Positions 8,917-18,200 of a DNA stretch of 64,000 nt are shown here, one piece after another. The position numbers and the translations under genes were made by a program. Source of the stretch: Opacimonas sp014872805 (GTDB lineage: Bacteria; Pseudomonadota; Gammaproteobacteria; Enterobacterales; Alteromonadaceae); the NCBI GenBank assembly GCA_014872805.1, contig WKFN01000012.1, forward strand, positions 248,001 to 312,000. The letters run 5' to 3'. The notes beneath the pieces were generated by a model. The model was not told where the DNA came from, made no database searches, and saw only the letters and a list, made by a program, of their open reading frames with translations. Within the stretch, counting starts at the first letter, position 1. Every line of letters starts with the position of its first letter.

Positions 8917-10101
8917 ATGTCACAAAACACGCCATTAGCCGATTTACGCGATGCTATCAGCACATTAGATAACGAACTTCTTGCTCTACTAGCCAAACGC
9001 CAAGGTTTTACTAACCAGGTTGCACAAACTAAAATTGAGCACAACATCCCTGTGCGCGACCCTATGCGCGAAGAGCAGTTGTTGATCAAGTTGATTCAAG
9101 CTGGACAACAATACGGTCTTGACCCGCACTATATAACTAAACTTTTTCATGTCATTATTGAAGACAGTGTATTGAATCAACAAGCGCTGCTATCTGCTAA
9201 AGCCAACCCCGAACTGTCTACACCTTTACAGCGTGTAGCATTTTTGGGGGACAAGGGGAGTTACAGCTATCTCGCTACGCAAAAGTACTTTTCTCGTCGA
9301 ACTGGTGAATTACTCGAAATAGGCTGCGATAGCTTTGCAGAAATCATCCAAAAAGTCGAAACCAATCAAGCTGACTATGCTGTTTTGCCAATTGAGAATA
9401 CCTCATCGGGTAGTATCAATGAAGTCTATGACCAACTCCAACACACTCGGTTGCATATAGTGGGTGAATTGACCCACCCTATCCGACATTGCCTATTGAT
9501 CCCTTGCGCAACCAAACTAAGTGATATAAGAACACTTTATGCTCATCCGCAGGTGTTTGCACAATGTTCACACTTTTTAGCTAATTTGAATGATATTGAG
9601 GTGATCCCGGCAGATTCAACTTCCGCAGCGATGCTCAAAGTTGCTGAATTAAACGATCCGCATATTGCGGCAATCGGGAGTGAAGCTGGCGGTAAACTCT
9701 ATGGGCTAAGCACTTTAGAATCAAATCTAGCCAACCAAAAAGAAAACCACTCTCGCTTCATCGTAGTCGCGCAAAACCCAGTTTCTGTGCCTTTGCAAAT
9801 TCCTGCTAAAACTACGTTAGTCATGGCAACCACCCAAACGCCTGGCGCTTTGGTTGATGCTTTGATGGTTTTGAAAGAAAACTCCGTCAATATGACTAAA
9901 TTGGAATCTCGTCCAATCAATGGTAATCCGTGGGAAGAAATGTTTTATTTAGACATCGAGGGGAATTTAGAAGATGGCAAGATGCAACAAGCGATTGAGC
10001 AGTTAAAAGCCTGTACTCGTTATTGCAAGGTTTTAGGCTGTTACCCTTCAGAAGAAATACGCCCCACAGCAGTGTCTGCTGTAGAGGCGCTCTCGATTTA
10101 A
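8917..10101 (+). CDS. pheA: Bifunctional chorismate mutase / prephenate dehydratase (P-protein)
   Basis: This enzyme converts chorismate to prephenate and then phenylpyruvate for phenylalanine synthesis. The 394 residues comprise an AroQ-type chorismate mutase (residues 1-90, DLRDAISTLDNELLALLAKR), a dehydratase domain (about 105-285) with the catalytic NTSSGSINEVYD segment, and a C-terminal ACT domain with GALVDALMVL and ESRP, which binds phenylalanine for feedback inhibition. It converges on tyrA, the same arrangement as in E. coli. Confidence 0.96.
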   Translation: MSQNTPLADLRDAISTLDNELLALLAKRQGFTNQVAQTKIEHNIPVRDPMREEQLLIKLIQAGQQYGLDPHYITKLFHVIIEDSVLNQQALLSAKANPELSTPLQRVAFLGDKGSYSYLATQKYFSRRTGELLEIGCDSFAEIIQKVETNQADYAVLPIENTSSGSINEVYDQLQHTRLHIVGELTHPIRHCLLIPCATKLSDIRTLYAHPQVFAQCSHFLANLNDIEVIPADSTSAAMLKVAELNDPHIAAIGSEAGGKLYGLSTLESNLANQKENHSRFIVVAQNPVSVPLQIPAKTTLVMATTQTPGALVDALMVLKENSVNMTKLESRPINGNPWEEMFYLDIEGNLEDGKMQQAIEQLKACTRYCKVLGCYPSEEIRPTAVSAVEALSI

Positions 10102-10117
10102 GTTTTGCTGAATCTCA

Positions 10118-10142
10118 GGTCGTTTTAAACTCTAAAACGGCC
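10118..10142. terminator. Hairpin between convergent pheA and tyrA
   Basis: Arms 10118-10127 and 10133-10142 pair over 10 bp with one mismatched or wobble position (core CGTTTTA/TAAAACG) around the loop AACTC. It sits between two convergent genes, as a shared terminator would, but a U-tract is missing after the stem on both strands. Confidence 0.45.
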
Positions 10143-10230
10143 TACCAATACTGAACCACGATTCGCAATGCGCCCAAGCTCTGACACCGCTGTAACTTGC
10201 TCGTCCCGCTTCAATCGCAGTATTGGAAAG

Positions 10231-11367
10231 TTATTTGCGCAACATCCTGTCGTCATCTGCCTTAAGTAGCAATTGTTTACTATCCACTAGGCAGGTTTGA
10301 GCATATTCGCCAAACCATGTGCTAATTTCAGAAAATTGCTTAATAAATCCAGCTTTATCATTCGCTTCAAACAACTGAATCGCTGCACCAAATCGCTCGT
10401 GAAAGCGCTGCAATAAAGATAAGTTTTCAGTTTTATCGAAGATAATATCGGCGTATAAATTTGGATCTTGAGCAAATAATCTTCCGACCATAGCCAGCTC
10501 AAGGCGATAAATTGGCGAGCTTAATGCGATCAGCTCTTGCAAATTTGGATTTTCTGCACGCAGATGAGCACCATAGACAAATGTACTAAAATGACGCATA
10601 ACTTGAATATAGGCCATGGCTTCATCATGTGAATGACTCGAGGTATAGTGCAGTTGTGCTCCCCAAGTGACCATTTGGTCAATCAACCATTGATATTGCT
10701 TTGCAAATCGACCTTCACAAACAATTACGACTTGTTTGACCATACCAGGCGCATCTGGACCAAACATGGGATGTAAGCCCACTACTGGACCAGGGTGAAC
10801 ATCCAACATAGCTTGCAATGGCTGAGCTTTGGTACTTGTGACATCCGCCAAAATACAGTCTTTTGGCAGATAATTAAGGCTTTGGATCACTTGTTGCGTT
10901 TGATTAATAGGAACAGAGACCACGCACAACGATACGTCAGCTAATAAGGATTGTGCTTCTGGCCATTCTTTTTTATCAATGACAATCACTTCATAGTGAC
11001 TACGCTCAAATAAACTCACAAATAACCGTCCCAATGCTCCTCGCCCACCAAGCACGGCAACTTTAGTGCCTGGAGTGGTTGCACAGCGATACTGAGCGTT
11101 TTGGGTAAGATAAGATTCACGCATCATCCGCCTGAGAAGGTCTTCAACTAGATCAGGTGATACTCCTTTATTGTTAGCTTGTTGACGCCGAGAAGCTATT
11201 AACTCAGCCTCACGTTCCGGAACATATGTTGGCATTCCTGTTTTGGCCTTAATTTGTCCAACTTGAGTGGTAACAGCTGCCCGTTTAGCAAGTAATTCAA
11301 CGAGCTGGCTATCCAACTCGTCAATTTGATTACGTAATCCCAATAACGCCTGAGCGTGATCCGTCAT
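10231..11367 (-). CDS. tyrA: Bifunctional chorismate mutase / prephenate dehydrogenase (T-protein)
   Basis: This enzyme makes prephenate from chorismate and oxidises it to 4-hydroxyphenylpyruvate, leading to tyrosine. The 378 residues (E. coli 373) contain an AroQ mutase domain (LRNQIDELDSQLVELLAKR, then YVPEREAELI), and a Rossmann NAD-binding motif GGRGALG near residue 107. The dehydrogenase segment GLHPMFGPD carries the conserved histidine. It lies 6 nt downstream of aroF, so both should respond to the TyrR box found upstream of aroF. Confidence 0.96.
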   Translation of the reverse strand: MTDHAQALLGLRNQIDELDSQLVELLAKRAAVTTQVGQIKAKTGMPTYVPEREAELIASRRQQANNKGVSPDLVEDLLRRMMRESYLTQNAQYRCATTPGTKVAVLGGRGALGRLFVSLFERSHYEVIVIDKKEWPEAQSLLADVSLCVVSVPINQTQQVIQSLNYLPKDCILADVTSTKAQPLQAMLDVHPGPVVGLHPMFGPDAPGMVKQVVIVCEGRFAKQYQWLIDQMVTWGAQLHYTSSHSHDEAMAYIQVMRHFSTFVYGAHLRAENPNLQELIALSSPIYRLELAMVGRLFAQDPNLYADIIFDKTENLSLLQRFHERFGAAIQLFEANDKAGFIKQFSEISTWFGEYAQTCLVDSKQLLLKADDDRMLRK

Positions 11368-11373
11368 ATTGAT

Positions 11374-12465
11374 TTAGCTCGCTTGTTGACGTTTATTTTG
11401 ACGTAACGGCAAAACAGTAATTAATTTTTCTCGTGCTTGTTGAATAAGTTTTGATGTCTCATCCCAATTTATACAACCATCTGTGATCGACACGCCATAT
11501 TCTAATTCATCACGTGATTTGCCATTTGAACTCTGATTTCCAGCATTCAAATGAGATTCGAGCATAATGCCTATGATGGAGTGATTACCTTCTAAAATTT
11601 GATTGAATACGTTCTGTGCAACCAGTGGTTGACGCCTATAATCTTTTGCCGAATTCGCATGAGAACAATCAACCACTAAGCTTGATGAAAGGCCTGCTTT
11701 GCTAAGTTGTTCTTCACAATCTGAGACGCAAACTGAATCGTAATTTGGTGTTTTGCCACCGCGTAAAATGACATGACCATCAGGGTTACCGGCGGTCTTA
11801 ATAATGCTTACTTGACCTTTTTTGTTGATCCCCATGAAATTATGGCTAGATGCAGATGATTTCATCGCATTGATGGCAATATCTAATGAGCCGTCTGTAC
11901 CATTTTTAAAACCGACTGGCATCGAAAGGCCTGAAGCCATCTCACGGTGAGTTTGTGATTCAGAGGTACGAGCTCCAATTGCTGCCCATGAAAATAACTC
12001 ACCCAAATATTGTGGCGAAATTGGATCCAAAGCTTCAGTTGCGACGGGTAATTCTAACTCAGCTAACCAAATCAATAATTCACGAGCTTTAGTCAATCCT
12101 GTTTCAATATCAAAACTGTCATCAATATTGGGATCATTGATCAACCCTTTCCAGCCGGTGGTCGTTCTTGGTTTTTCAAAGTAAACTCGCATGACAATAT
12201 AGAGCGTATCTTTACAAGATTCATGGAGCTCTTTCAAACGTAGCGCGTATTCTTTAGCCGCTTCGATATCGTGAATCGAACAGGGACCGCAGACTACTAA
12301 TAAGCGGTGGTCTTCGCCGTGAATAATATCTGAAATAATTTTACGCGAAGCTTTGATTTCAGCAAGAGCCTTATCGCTTACAGGTAACTTTTCAGCTAAC
12401 TGGTCAGGTGTGATTAAAACGTGTTCGGACGCGATATGTAAGTTATCGGTAACTTGGTTTGGCAT
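11374..12465 (-). CDS. aroF: 3-Deoxy-7-phosphoheptulonate synthase (DAHP synthase, AroF type)
   Basis: This class I DAHP synthase condenses phosphoenolpyruvate with erythrose 4-phosphate, the first step of the shikimate pathway. The 363 residues include the metal-ligand cysteine in VVCGPCSIHD (near residue 61), YFEKPRTTTGWKG, GARTSESQTHR and DCSHANS. I chose aroF, the tyrosine-sensitive isoform, because the gene forms an operon with tyrA as in E. coli; the effector cannot be read with certainty from the sequence. Confidence 0.92.
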   Translation of the reverse strand: MPNQVTDNLHIASEHVLITPDQLAEKLPVSDKALAEIKASRKIISDIIHGEDHRLLVVCGPCSIHDIEAAKEYALRLKELHESCKDTLYIVMRVYFEKPRTTTGWKGLINDPNIDDSFDIETGLTKARELLIWLAELELPVATEALDPISPQYLGELFSWAAIGARTSESQTHREMASGLSMPVGFKNGTDGSLDIAINAMKSSASSHNFMGINKKGQVSIIKTAGNPDGHVILRGGKTPNYDSVCVSDCEEQLSKAGLSSSLVVDCSHANSAKDYRRQPLVAQNVFNQILEGNHSIIGIMLESHLNAGNQSSNGKSRDELEYGVSITDGCINWDETSKLIQQAREKLITVLPLRQNKRQQAS

Positions 12466-12493
12466 GTGTGTGTTTTCTCTAAACTTGTGTGAT

Positions 12494-12518
12494 TAAAAAT
12501 ACAAAGCCTGTGCTCTGT
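12494..12518 (-). terminator. Terminator-like hairpin in the aroF leader
   Basis: On the minus strand ACAGAGC and GCTTTGT pair (one G-U) around an ACAG loop and are followed by ATTTTT. It lies about 30 nt before the aroF start, so it could attenuate the operon, although the stem is only 7 bp. A 15-codon frame through the hairpin lacks a ribosome site and is not a convincing leader peptide. Confidence 0.3.
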
Positions 12519-12580
12519 AATGACATACGAGGGCTAGTCTTAATTGTTATTGTTTTGCTTGACGCTGTAAGGCACCCAAC

Positions 12581-12598
12581 TGTATAAATAAATTTACA
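12581..12598. promoter_or_regulatory. TyrR box upstream of aroF-tyrA
   Basis: TGTATA, six bases, TTTACA matches the TyrR consensus TGTAAA-N6-TTTACA at 11 of 12 specified positions and lies 116 nt upstream of the aroF start. TyrR represses aroF-tyrA with tyrosine in E. coli; the same control is inferred here. tyrR itself is not in the window. Confidence 0.65.
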
Positions 12599-12676
12599 GC
12601 CTTGAGTTTGTACACCGCATAACTATTGACTTTTTACCAATTTTTGAATTGACATGCAATACGCAAAGGGTGGAAA

Positions 12677-14017
12677 TCATCGAGAAATATCGTATTTACG
12701 CATCTTTTCAACCAATGTTGTTCGACGCATACCCAACTGTTCAGCAGCCCGTGCAACAATCCAATCTTGTTGTTCAAGGGCTTGATTAATCAACTTAATC
12801 TCTAATTCAGATAGGTATTCTTTTAGATTAACGCCTTCAAGAGGCAAGGTCGCTTCTGTGATTTCTGACTGAGTCGTTGGGATTTCACCGCATTGATATT
12901 TTACTGGTAAATCGAATACATCAATAACCTTATTTGGATACAAAATCGTCAAACGTTCAACTAAATTAGAAAGTTCTCTGACATTACCTGGCCATTGATA
13001 CTCGCATAAGGACTGCAAGGCGGCTTGAGTAAATTTGACGCTTTCATTCCTACTCTCTCGCAAACGAGAAGTGAACTCTTGTAATAAAAGAGGGATATCT
13101 TTTTGTCGCTCACGTAATGCAGGGCTATCGATAGGGAAAACATTCAAACGATAATACAAATCTTCGCGGAAGCGTTCCTCATCAATCATCTTATCTAAGT
13201 TACGGTGAGTTGCTGCAACGATACGTACATCACACTTGATGGTTTTATTACCGCCAACTCGCTCAAAGCTTCGCTCTTGTAATACTCGCAATAGCTTGAC
13301 TTGCATTTGCAATGGCATATCACCAATTTCATCCAGAAACAATGTACCACCTTCAGCGAGCTCAAAGCGCCCTTTACGCGCTGTAATAGCACCTGTGAAA
13401 GCGCCTTTTTCATGACCGAATAGCTCACTTTCTAATAATTCGTCAGGAATCGCACCACAGTTAACTGGCACAAAAGGCATATCACGACGAGAGGACATAG
13501 AATGTACATTGCGAGCAATGAGCTCTTTGCCGGTACCTGACTCCCCTAGAATCAATACATTGGCCTCGGTCGGAGCCACTTGCTCAATCAACTTGCGTAC
13601 ACCTTGAATCTGCGGGCTTTCGCCAATAAGGGAATGAAATAAAATCGTTTTGTTAGTGCGTCGAGATTTTTTGGGGTTGCTCAGTATAAAACCTCGGCTT
13701 TTTTCGATCATCTTAGTCAGCGCTGGATAGGTAACGGGCTCAACGAGCTCACCAATAATATTGGGGACGACACATTCGTCATTGTGGGCAGCGTTCACCA
13801 AAATAAAAGGAATATGTGGGAATTTCTTTGAAACGTCAAACGCTAGTGCACTGTCGGTGGCGTCAGTGACAACCCCCTCAATATCACGACTGTTTTGGAG
13901 CGCTTCAACCGCTTTTCCATAGTCTAAGGCTTGGTAGTTTTCACCAGTGAAACCAAAGATAGTGAGTAAATTTTGGCGACGACTGATGTCATCACTAATG
14001 ATGATGAACTCTTTCAT
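12677..14017 (-). CDS. flrA: Sigma-54-dependent transcriptional activator, FlrA/FleQ family
   Basis: This is an enhancer-binding protein of the group that acts as master regulator of polar flagellar genes. The 446 residues contain an N-terminal FleQ-type atypical receiver domain (1-110), an AAA+ core with Walker A GESGTGKE, the sigma-54 contact motif GAFTGA and Walker B GGTLFLDEIGD, and a C-terminal Fis-like helix-turn-helix ending RRTTLVEKMRKY, very close to FleQ. The start at 14017 has AAGGA; the frame is open 26 codons upstream without support. No flagellar gene is nearby, which is unusual, so a paralogue with another role is possible. Confidence 0.8.
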   Translation of the reverse strand: MKEFIIISDDISRRQNLLTIFGFTGENYQALDYGKAVEALQNSRDIEGVVTDATDSALAFDVSKKFPHIPFILVNAAHNDECVVPNIIGELVEPVTYPALTKMIEKSRGFILSNPKKSRRTNKTILFHSLIGESPQIQGVRKLIEQVAPTEANVLILGESGTGKELIARNVHSMSSRRDMPFVPVNCGAIPDELLESELFGHEKGAFTGAITARKGRFELAEGGTLFLDEIGDMPLQMQVKLLRVLQERSFERVGGNKTIKCDVRIVAATHRNLDKMIDEERFREDLYYRLNVFPIDSPALRERQKDIPLLLQEFTSRLRESRNESVKFTQAALQSLCEYQWPGNVRELSNLVERLTILYPNKVIDVFDLPVKYQCGEIPTTQSEITEATLPLEGVNLKEYLSELEIKLINQALEQQDWIVARAAEQLGMRRTTLVEKMRKYDISR

Positions 14018-14189
14018 AGCTTCCTTGCTCTTATGTTCTGTCGGGTCAACGCGATCAGATATTCTGCTGTGATGTTTGCTCGAACCTAAATACATAATGA
14101 AACTACTGTTTGTGTTATGCAGGTTGCAACGCCAAATTCAACAGCATGACTTTTCCGTGTCTAAGTATTTGGAACAACGTAATAATGAC

Positions 14190-14217
14190 ACTATAGCAAG
14201 ATTTTGACGCTGCTCAA
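14190..14217 (-). promoter_or_regulatory. Probable promoter of the flrA-like gene
   Basis: On the minus strand TTGAGC (14217-14212) and TATAGT (14195-14190) are spaced by 16 nt, a fair sigma-70 match about 170 nt upstream of the start. The 395-nt region 14018-14412 between this gene and smrA is AT-rich and otherwise shows only upstream regions; no further gene was found. Confidence 0.45.
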
Positions 14218-14412
14218 TACAATTTACCTAAATATCAAAATTAAACTTATGTAGGAAATTTGCTATATCGTTGAACTCAATTGTGTGCTTTCGATTGTAA
14301 ATTTGACAACCAAATACCCAACTCGTGCGTAAACAATAAGCAAAGCTTGAAACTAGCGTTAAGACAGCTAATATTAGTGTTTATCATTGCGCCACAAAAA
14401 TGAGGAGGATAC

Positions 14413-14997
14413 ATGGAAAAACACGATGACTTTAACTTGTTTTTGGCCGAGGTTGGTGATGTTAAACCTCTAAAGCAAGATGATATCGTTCAGACAAAAT
14501 CCGATGCTACTGACTCGCTCGCCAAATCACTCAAACGTGAGGCCCTTCTCAAAGAAACACAAGCCGATAAATACCACCTTTCACTGGACTGCCATCATTG
14601 GCTTGACCCTTATGATCCTGTTAGTTACCGACAAGATGGGATCCAAGATGGTGTATTCAAAAACTTAAGAATGGGTAAATACACTATTGAGAATAAATTA
14701 AATCTAACTCAGTTACGCGTTGAAGAGGCACGAACATATCTCGTTGAACAAATTGAAAAGTCTTTTAAACGTGGGATGAGAGTGATTTTACTGCAGCATG
14801 GGATGGGGCTTAAAAGCACACCAAAACCTGGCAAATTAAAAAGTTTCATAAATATGTGGTTACCATGTATGCCACAAGTGATCGCTTTTCACTCTGCACA
14901 CCAAAGTCATGGTGGATTATCAGCTTGTTATGTTTTGCTCAAAAAGAACCCGGAACAAAAACTCATTAACCGTGAAAGGCATCAAAAAAGATATTAA
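14413..14997 (+). CDS. smrA: Smr-domain protein, SmrA-like putative DNA endonuclease
   Basis: The 194-residue protein has the Smr fold: LNLTQLRVEEARTYLVEQI, then the nuclease-associated LLQHGMGLKS and the C-terminal VIAFHSAHQSHGGLSACYVLLKK. The N-terminal extension of about 90 residues is typical of SmrA (YdaL). Small MutS-related domains nick DNA or RNA. A strong AGGAGG lies before the ATG. It is monocistronic and divergent from the FlrA-like gene. The cellular role is not known from the sequence. Confidence 0.85.
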   Translation: MEKHDDFNLFLAEVGDVKPLKQDDIVQTKSDATDSLAKSLKREALLKETQADKYHLSLDCHHWLDPYDPVSYRQDGIQDGVFKNLRMGKYTIENKLNLTQLRVEEARTYLVEQIEKSFKRGMRVILLQHGMGLKSTPKPGKLKSFINMWLPCMPQVIAFHSAHQSHGGLSACYVLLKKNPEQKLINRERHQKRY

Positions 14998-15004
14998 TTG
15001 GTTG

Positions 15005-15103
15005 CTAAACGGCACCACTCGCATTGACTATTGCCACGACAGACATAATTAATACGACAACAAATAACCCTGTAAAGCTGATTTTTCTTTTTCGATTTAA
15101 CAT
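15005..15103 (-). CDS. Candidate 32-residue single-span membrane peptide
   Basis: On the minus strand an ATG at 15103 opens a 32-codon frame. It encodes a basic N-terminus (MLNRKRKIS), a hydrophobic helix of about 18 residues (GLFVVVLIMSVVAIV) and a short tail NASGAV. This is the layout of a small inner-membrane protein with positive residues inside. The ribosome site is weak (GAGTG). A perfect CRP site lies 65-86 nt upstream, with nothing else downstream that it could serve on this strand. I recognise no family; the case rests on composition and the regulatory site. Confidence 0.45.
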   Translation of the reverse strand: MLNRKRKISFTGLFVVVLIMSVVAIVNASGAV

Positions 15104-15167
15104 ATTACACACTCGTTTATGATTGTTTTTATGAGAGTACGACCAAACTTAATTCTTTAAGTTCCAC

Positions 15168-15189
15168 AATTGTGACATAAATCACAATT
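15168..15189. promoter_or_regulatory. Perfect CRP-binding site
   Basis: TGTGA-CATAAA-TCACA at 15171-15186 is an exact match to the CRP core, flanked by AAT/ATT. The site lies within two copies of the palindrome CACAATTGTG (15166-15175 and 15182-15191). It sits between the purL 3' end and the small minus-strand frame at 15103, which is its most likely target. As a terminator for purL it is poor: the A-run is on the wrong side for a U-tract. Confidence 0.7.
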
Positions 15190-15213
15190 GTGAAAAAACT
15201 TACCTAATCTCGT

Positions 15214-18200
15214 CTAACCAACAAAGCGTCGTGCGTTTCTGAACATACGCATCCATGGGCCATCTTCATTCCAGGTAGCATCTCTCCATGAATTGGTCAC
15301 CGCTCTAAATACTCGCTCTGGATGTGGCATCATGATTGTCACACGACCATCAACCGAGGTTAAGCCAGTGATGCCATTGACTGAGCCATTTGGATTAGCA
15401 GGATACGTTTGCGTAACCTGACCGTGATTGTCTACAAAACGCAAAGCAACTTGTTGTTGTGACTCAACAGCTTGCAAGGCTTCTCTAGAGGCGAATTCAG
15501 CATGACCTTCACCATGTGATACGGCAATTGGCATACGTGAACCAGCCATTCCAGCAAGCAAAATAGATGCACTTTCTTGCACTTCGACCATCGCGACACG
15601 AGCTTCAAAACGCGCAGATAGGTTTTGCACAAAATGAGGCCAATGTTCCGTACCTGGAATAATACTATGCAGGTTAGAAAGCATCTGACATCCGTTACAT
15701 ACCCCTAAGGTAAAGGTATTTTCTCGCGCAAAAAATTGACTAAATTGCGCCTTAGCCACTTCATTGTACAATGCTGATTTAGCCCAGCCTTCACCAGCAC
15801 CTAAAACATCGCCATATGAGAAACCACCACAAACAGCCATGCCAGCAAAACCGTCTAGCGTTTTGCGTCCAGATAAAATATCTGACATATGAACATCAAT
15901 TGCAGTGAAACCAGCACGGTCAAATGCCGCAGCCATCTCATGATGAGAATTGACACCTTGTTCACGTAAAATGGCGACTTTAGGACGAGCCCCTGTAGCA
16001 ATAAATGGCGCACTGATATCTTCGTCTATATCATAAGTTAAAACGGCGTTTAGACCAGGATCATCTTGCTGTTGTTTACTGGTATGCTCTTCATCTGCAC
16101 ATACTGGGTTATCGCGTAAACGCTGCATTTGGTGGGTCGTTTCAGCCCATATCATACGGAGGCGCATTCGAGAATCGACAAATACAGCATTGTTTTCTAA
16201 TGTAATATTGATCTCGTCCCCAGAAATTGCTTGTCCGATTTCGGTCAATGCGTCGCTCAATGCATATTGTTCAAATACCTGCTCAACTAATTTTAACTGC
16301 CCTTTACGGACCTGAATGACCGCACCTAACTCTTCCGCGAATAAAGCATTAAAGGCATTGCTAGAATCAATTTTAGGCAACTTATCGAGCTGGATATTGA
16401 TACCACAATGACCGGCAAAAGCCATTTCAAGTAAGGTGGTTATCACACCGCCATCGGACACATCGTGATAAGCTTGTAACAAATCTCCGGCATGCAAGGT
16501 TTGAATCGCATCAAAGAAATGTCTTAGATCCTGGGGATCATCCACATCCGGTACCACATCACCGAGCTCACCATAAACTTGTGCTAAACACGAACCACCA
16601 AGACGATGTTGGCCACGACTTAAACCCACATAAAGCAACACGTTATCGCTATCAGTCGATAGTTCTGGAGTCACTGTTTTGCGTACATCCATGACCGCGC
16701 CAAACGCTGTAATCACCAGTGATAATGGTGCCGTAACCGCCTTATCTTCGCCATCATCTTGCCACTGAGTTTTCATCGACATAGAGTCTTTACCCACTGG
16801 GATTGCAATTTCTAAGGCCGGGCATAATTCTTCACCCACGGCTTTGACTGCTTCGTACAAACCAGCATCTTCACCAGGGTGACCCGCTGCAGCCATCCAG
16901 TTTGCCGAAAGTTTGACACGTTTGATATCACCGATATAAGAGGCGCTTAAATTCGTCAGTGCTTCGGCAACCGCAAGTCTCGCTGAAGCACCGTGATTGA
17001 GTAACGCTACAGGTGTACGTTCACCCATTGCCATTGCCTCACCAAAATACGTATCAAATGCAGCAGCCGTGACCGCAACATCAGCCACTGGTACCTGCCA
17101 AGGTCCCACCATCTGGTCACGAACAACTGAGCCAGTTACCGAGCGGTCTCCTATGGTTATTAAGAAGGTCTTTTCAGCAACCGTTGGTAACCTTAGAACG
17201 CGTTCTAACGCTTCCGTCACCACTAATTTTGACGTATCAAATGTCACACCTTCGACTTTTTCAGATTGCACATCACGGTGCATTTTGGGCGGTTTGCCTA
17301 ACAAAACATCTAATGGCATGTCGATAGGCTGATTCGCAAATGCCTCATCATTGAGCAACAAATGCTCTTCTAATGTTGCTTCGCCCACGACTGCAAATGG
17401 CGCGCGTTCACGCTCACAAATCGCGGCAAAACGAGGTAAATCTTCAGGGGAAACCGATAGTACATAACGTTCTTGAGATTCGTTACACCAGATCTCAAGT
17501 GGCGCCATACTCGGTTCATCATTGGGTACTGCTCTGAGTTCAAAGCGCCCGCCTCGGCCACCATCACTGACTAATTCAGGCAGAGCATTGGATAGACCAC
17601 CTGCACCTACATCGTGGATAAATTGAATTGGGTTGTCTTTACCTAATTGCCAGCACGCATCAATCACTTCCTGACAACGACGTTCCATTTCAGGATTCTC
17701 TCTTTGTACCGAAGCAAAATCTAGATCTTCATTGGATTCGCCAGACGCCATAGAGGATGCAGCGCCCCCTCCTAGACCAATATTCATTGCTGGACCACCT
17801 AATACGATGAGTTGCGCACCGACCGTGATTTCACCTTTTTGCGTGTGTTCTTTGCGAATATTACCTAAACCACCAGCTAACATAATGGGCTTGTGATAGC
17901 CACGCACCTCGGTGCCGTTAAAACTTGTGACAAGTTGCTCATAGGTTCTAAAATAACCAAGCAGATTTGGACGCCCAAACTCGTTGTTAAACGCTGCGCC
18001 ACCAAGCGGTCCTTCTAGCATAATGTCTAATGCTGAGACAATTCTCGAAGGTTTGCCATACGCAACCTCCCAAGGTTGCTCAAAACCAGGTATGCGCAAA
18101 TTCGATACCGAAAAGCCAACCAAGCCGGCCTTGGGTTTCGAACCTATCCCAGTCGCGCCTTCGTCTCGGATTTCACCGCCTGAGCCAGTCGCTGCACCCG

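Noticed and set aside
12471..12535. 15-codon leader peptide before aroF
   Set aside because: No ribosome site and no enrichment in tyrosine or phenylalanine codons beyond two Phe; not credible as an attenuator peptide.
14097..14207. 36-codon plus-strand frame upstream of smrA
   Set aside because: No ribosome site, no hydrophobic or domain pattern, and it lies in the upstream region of the FlrA-like gene.
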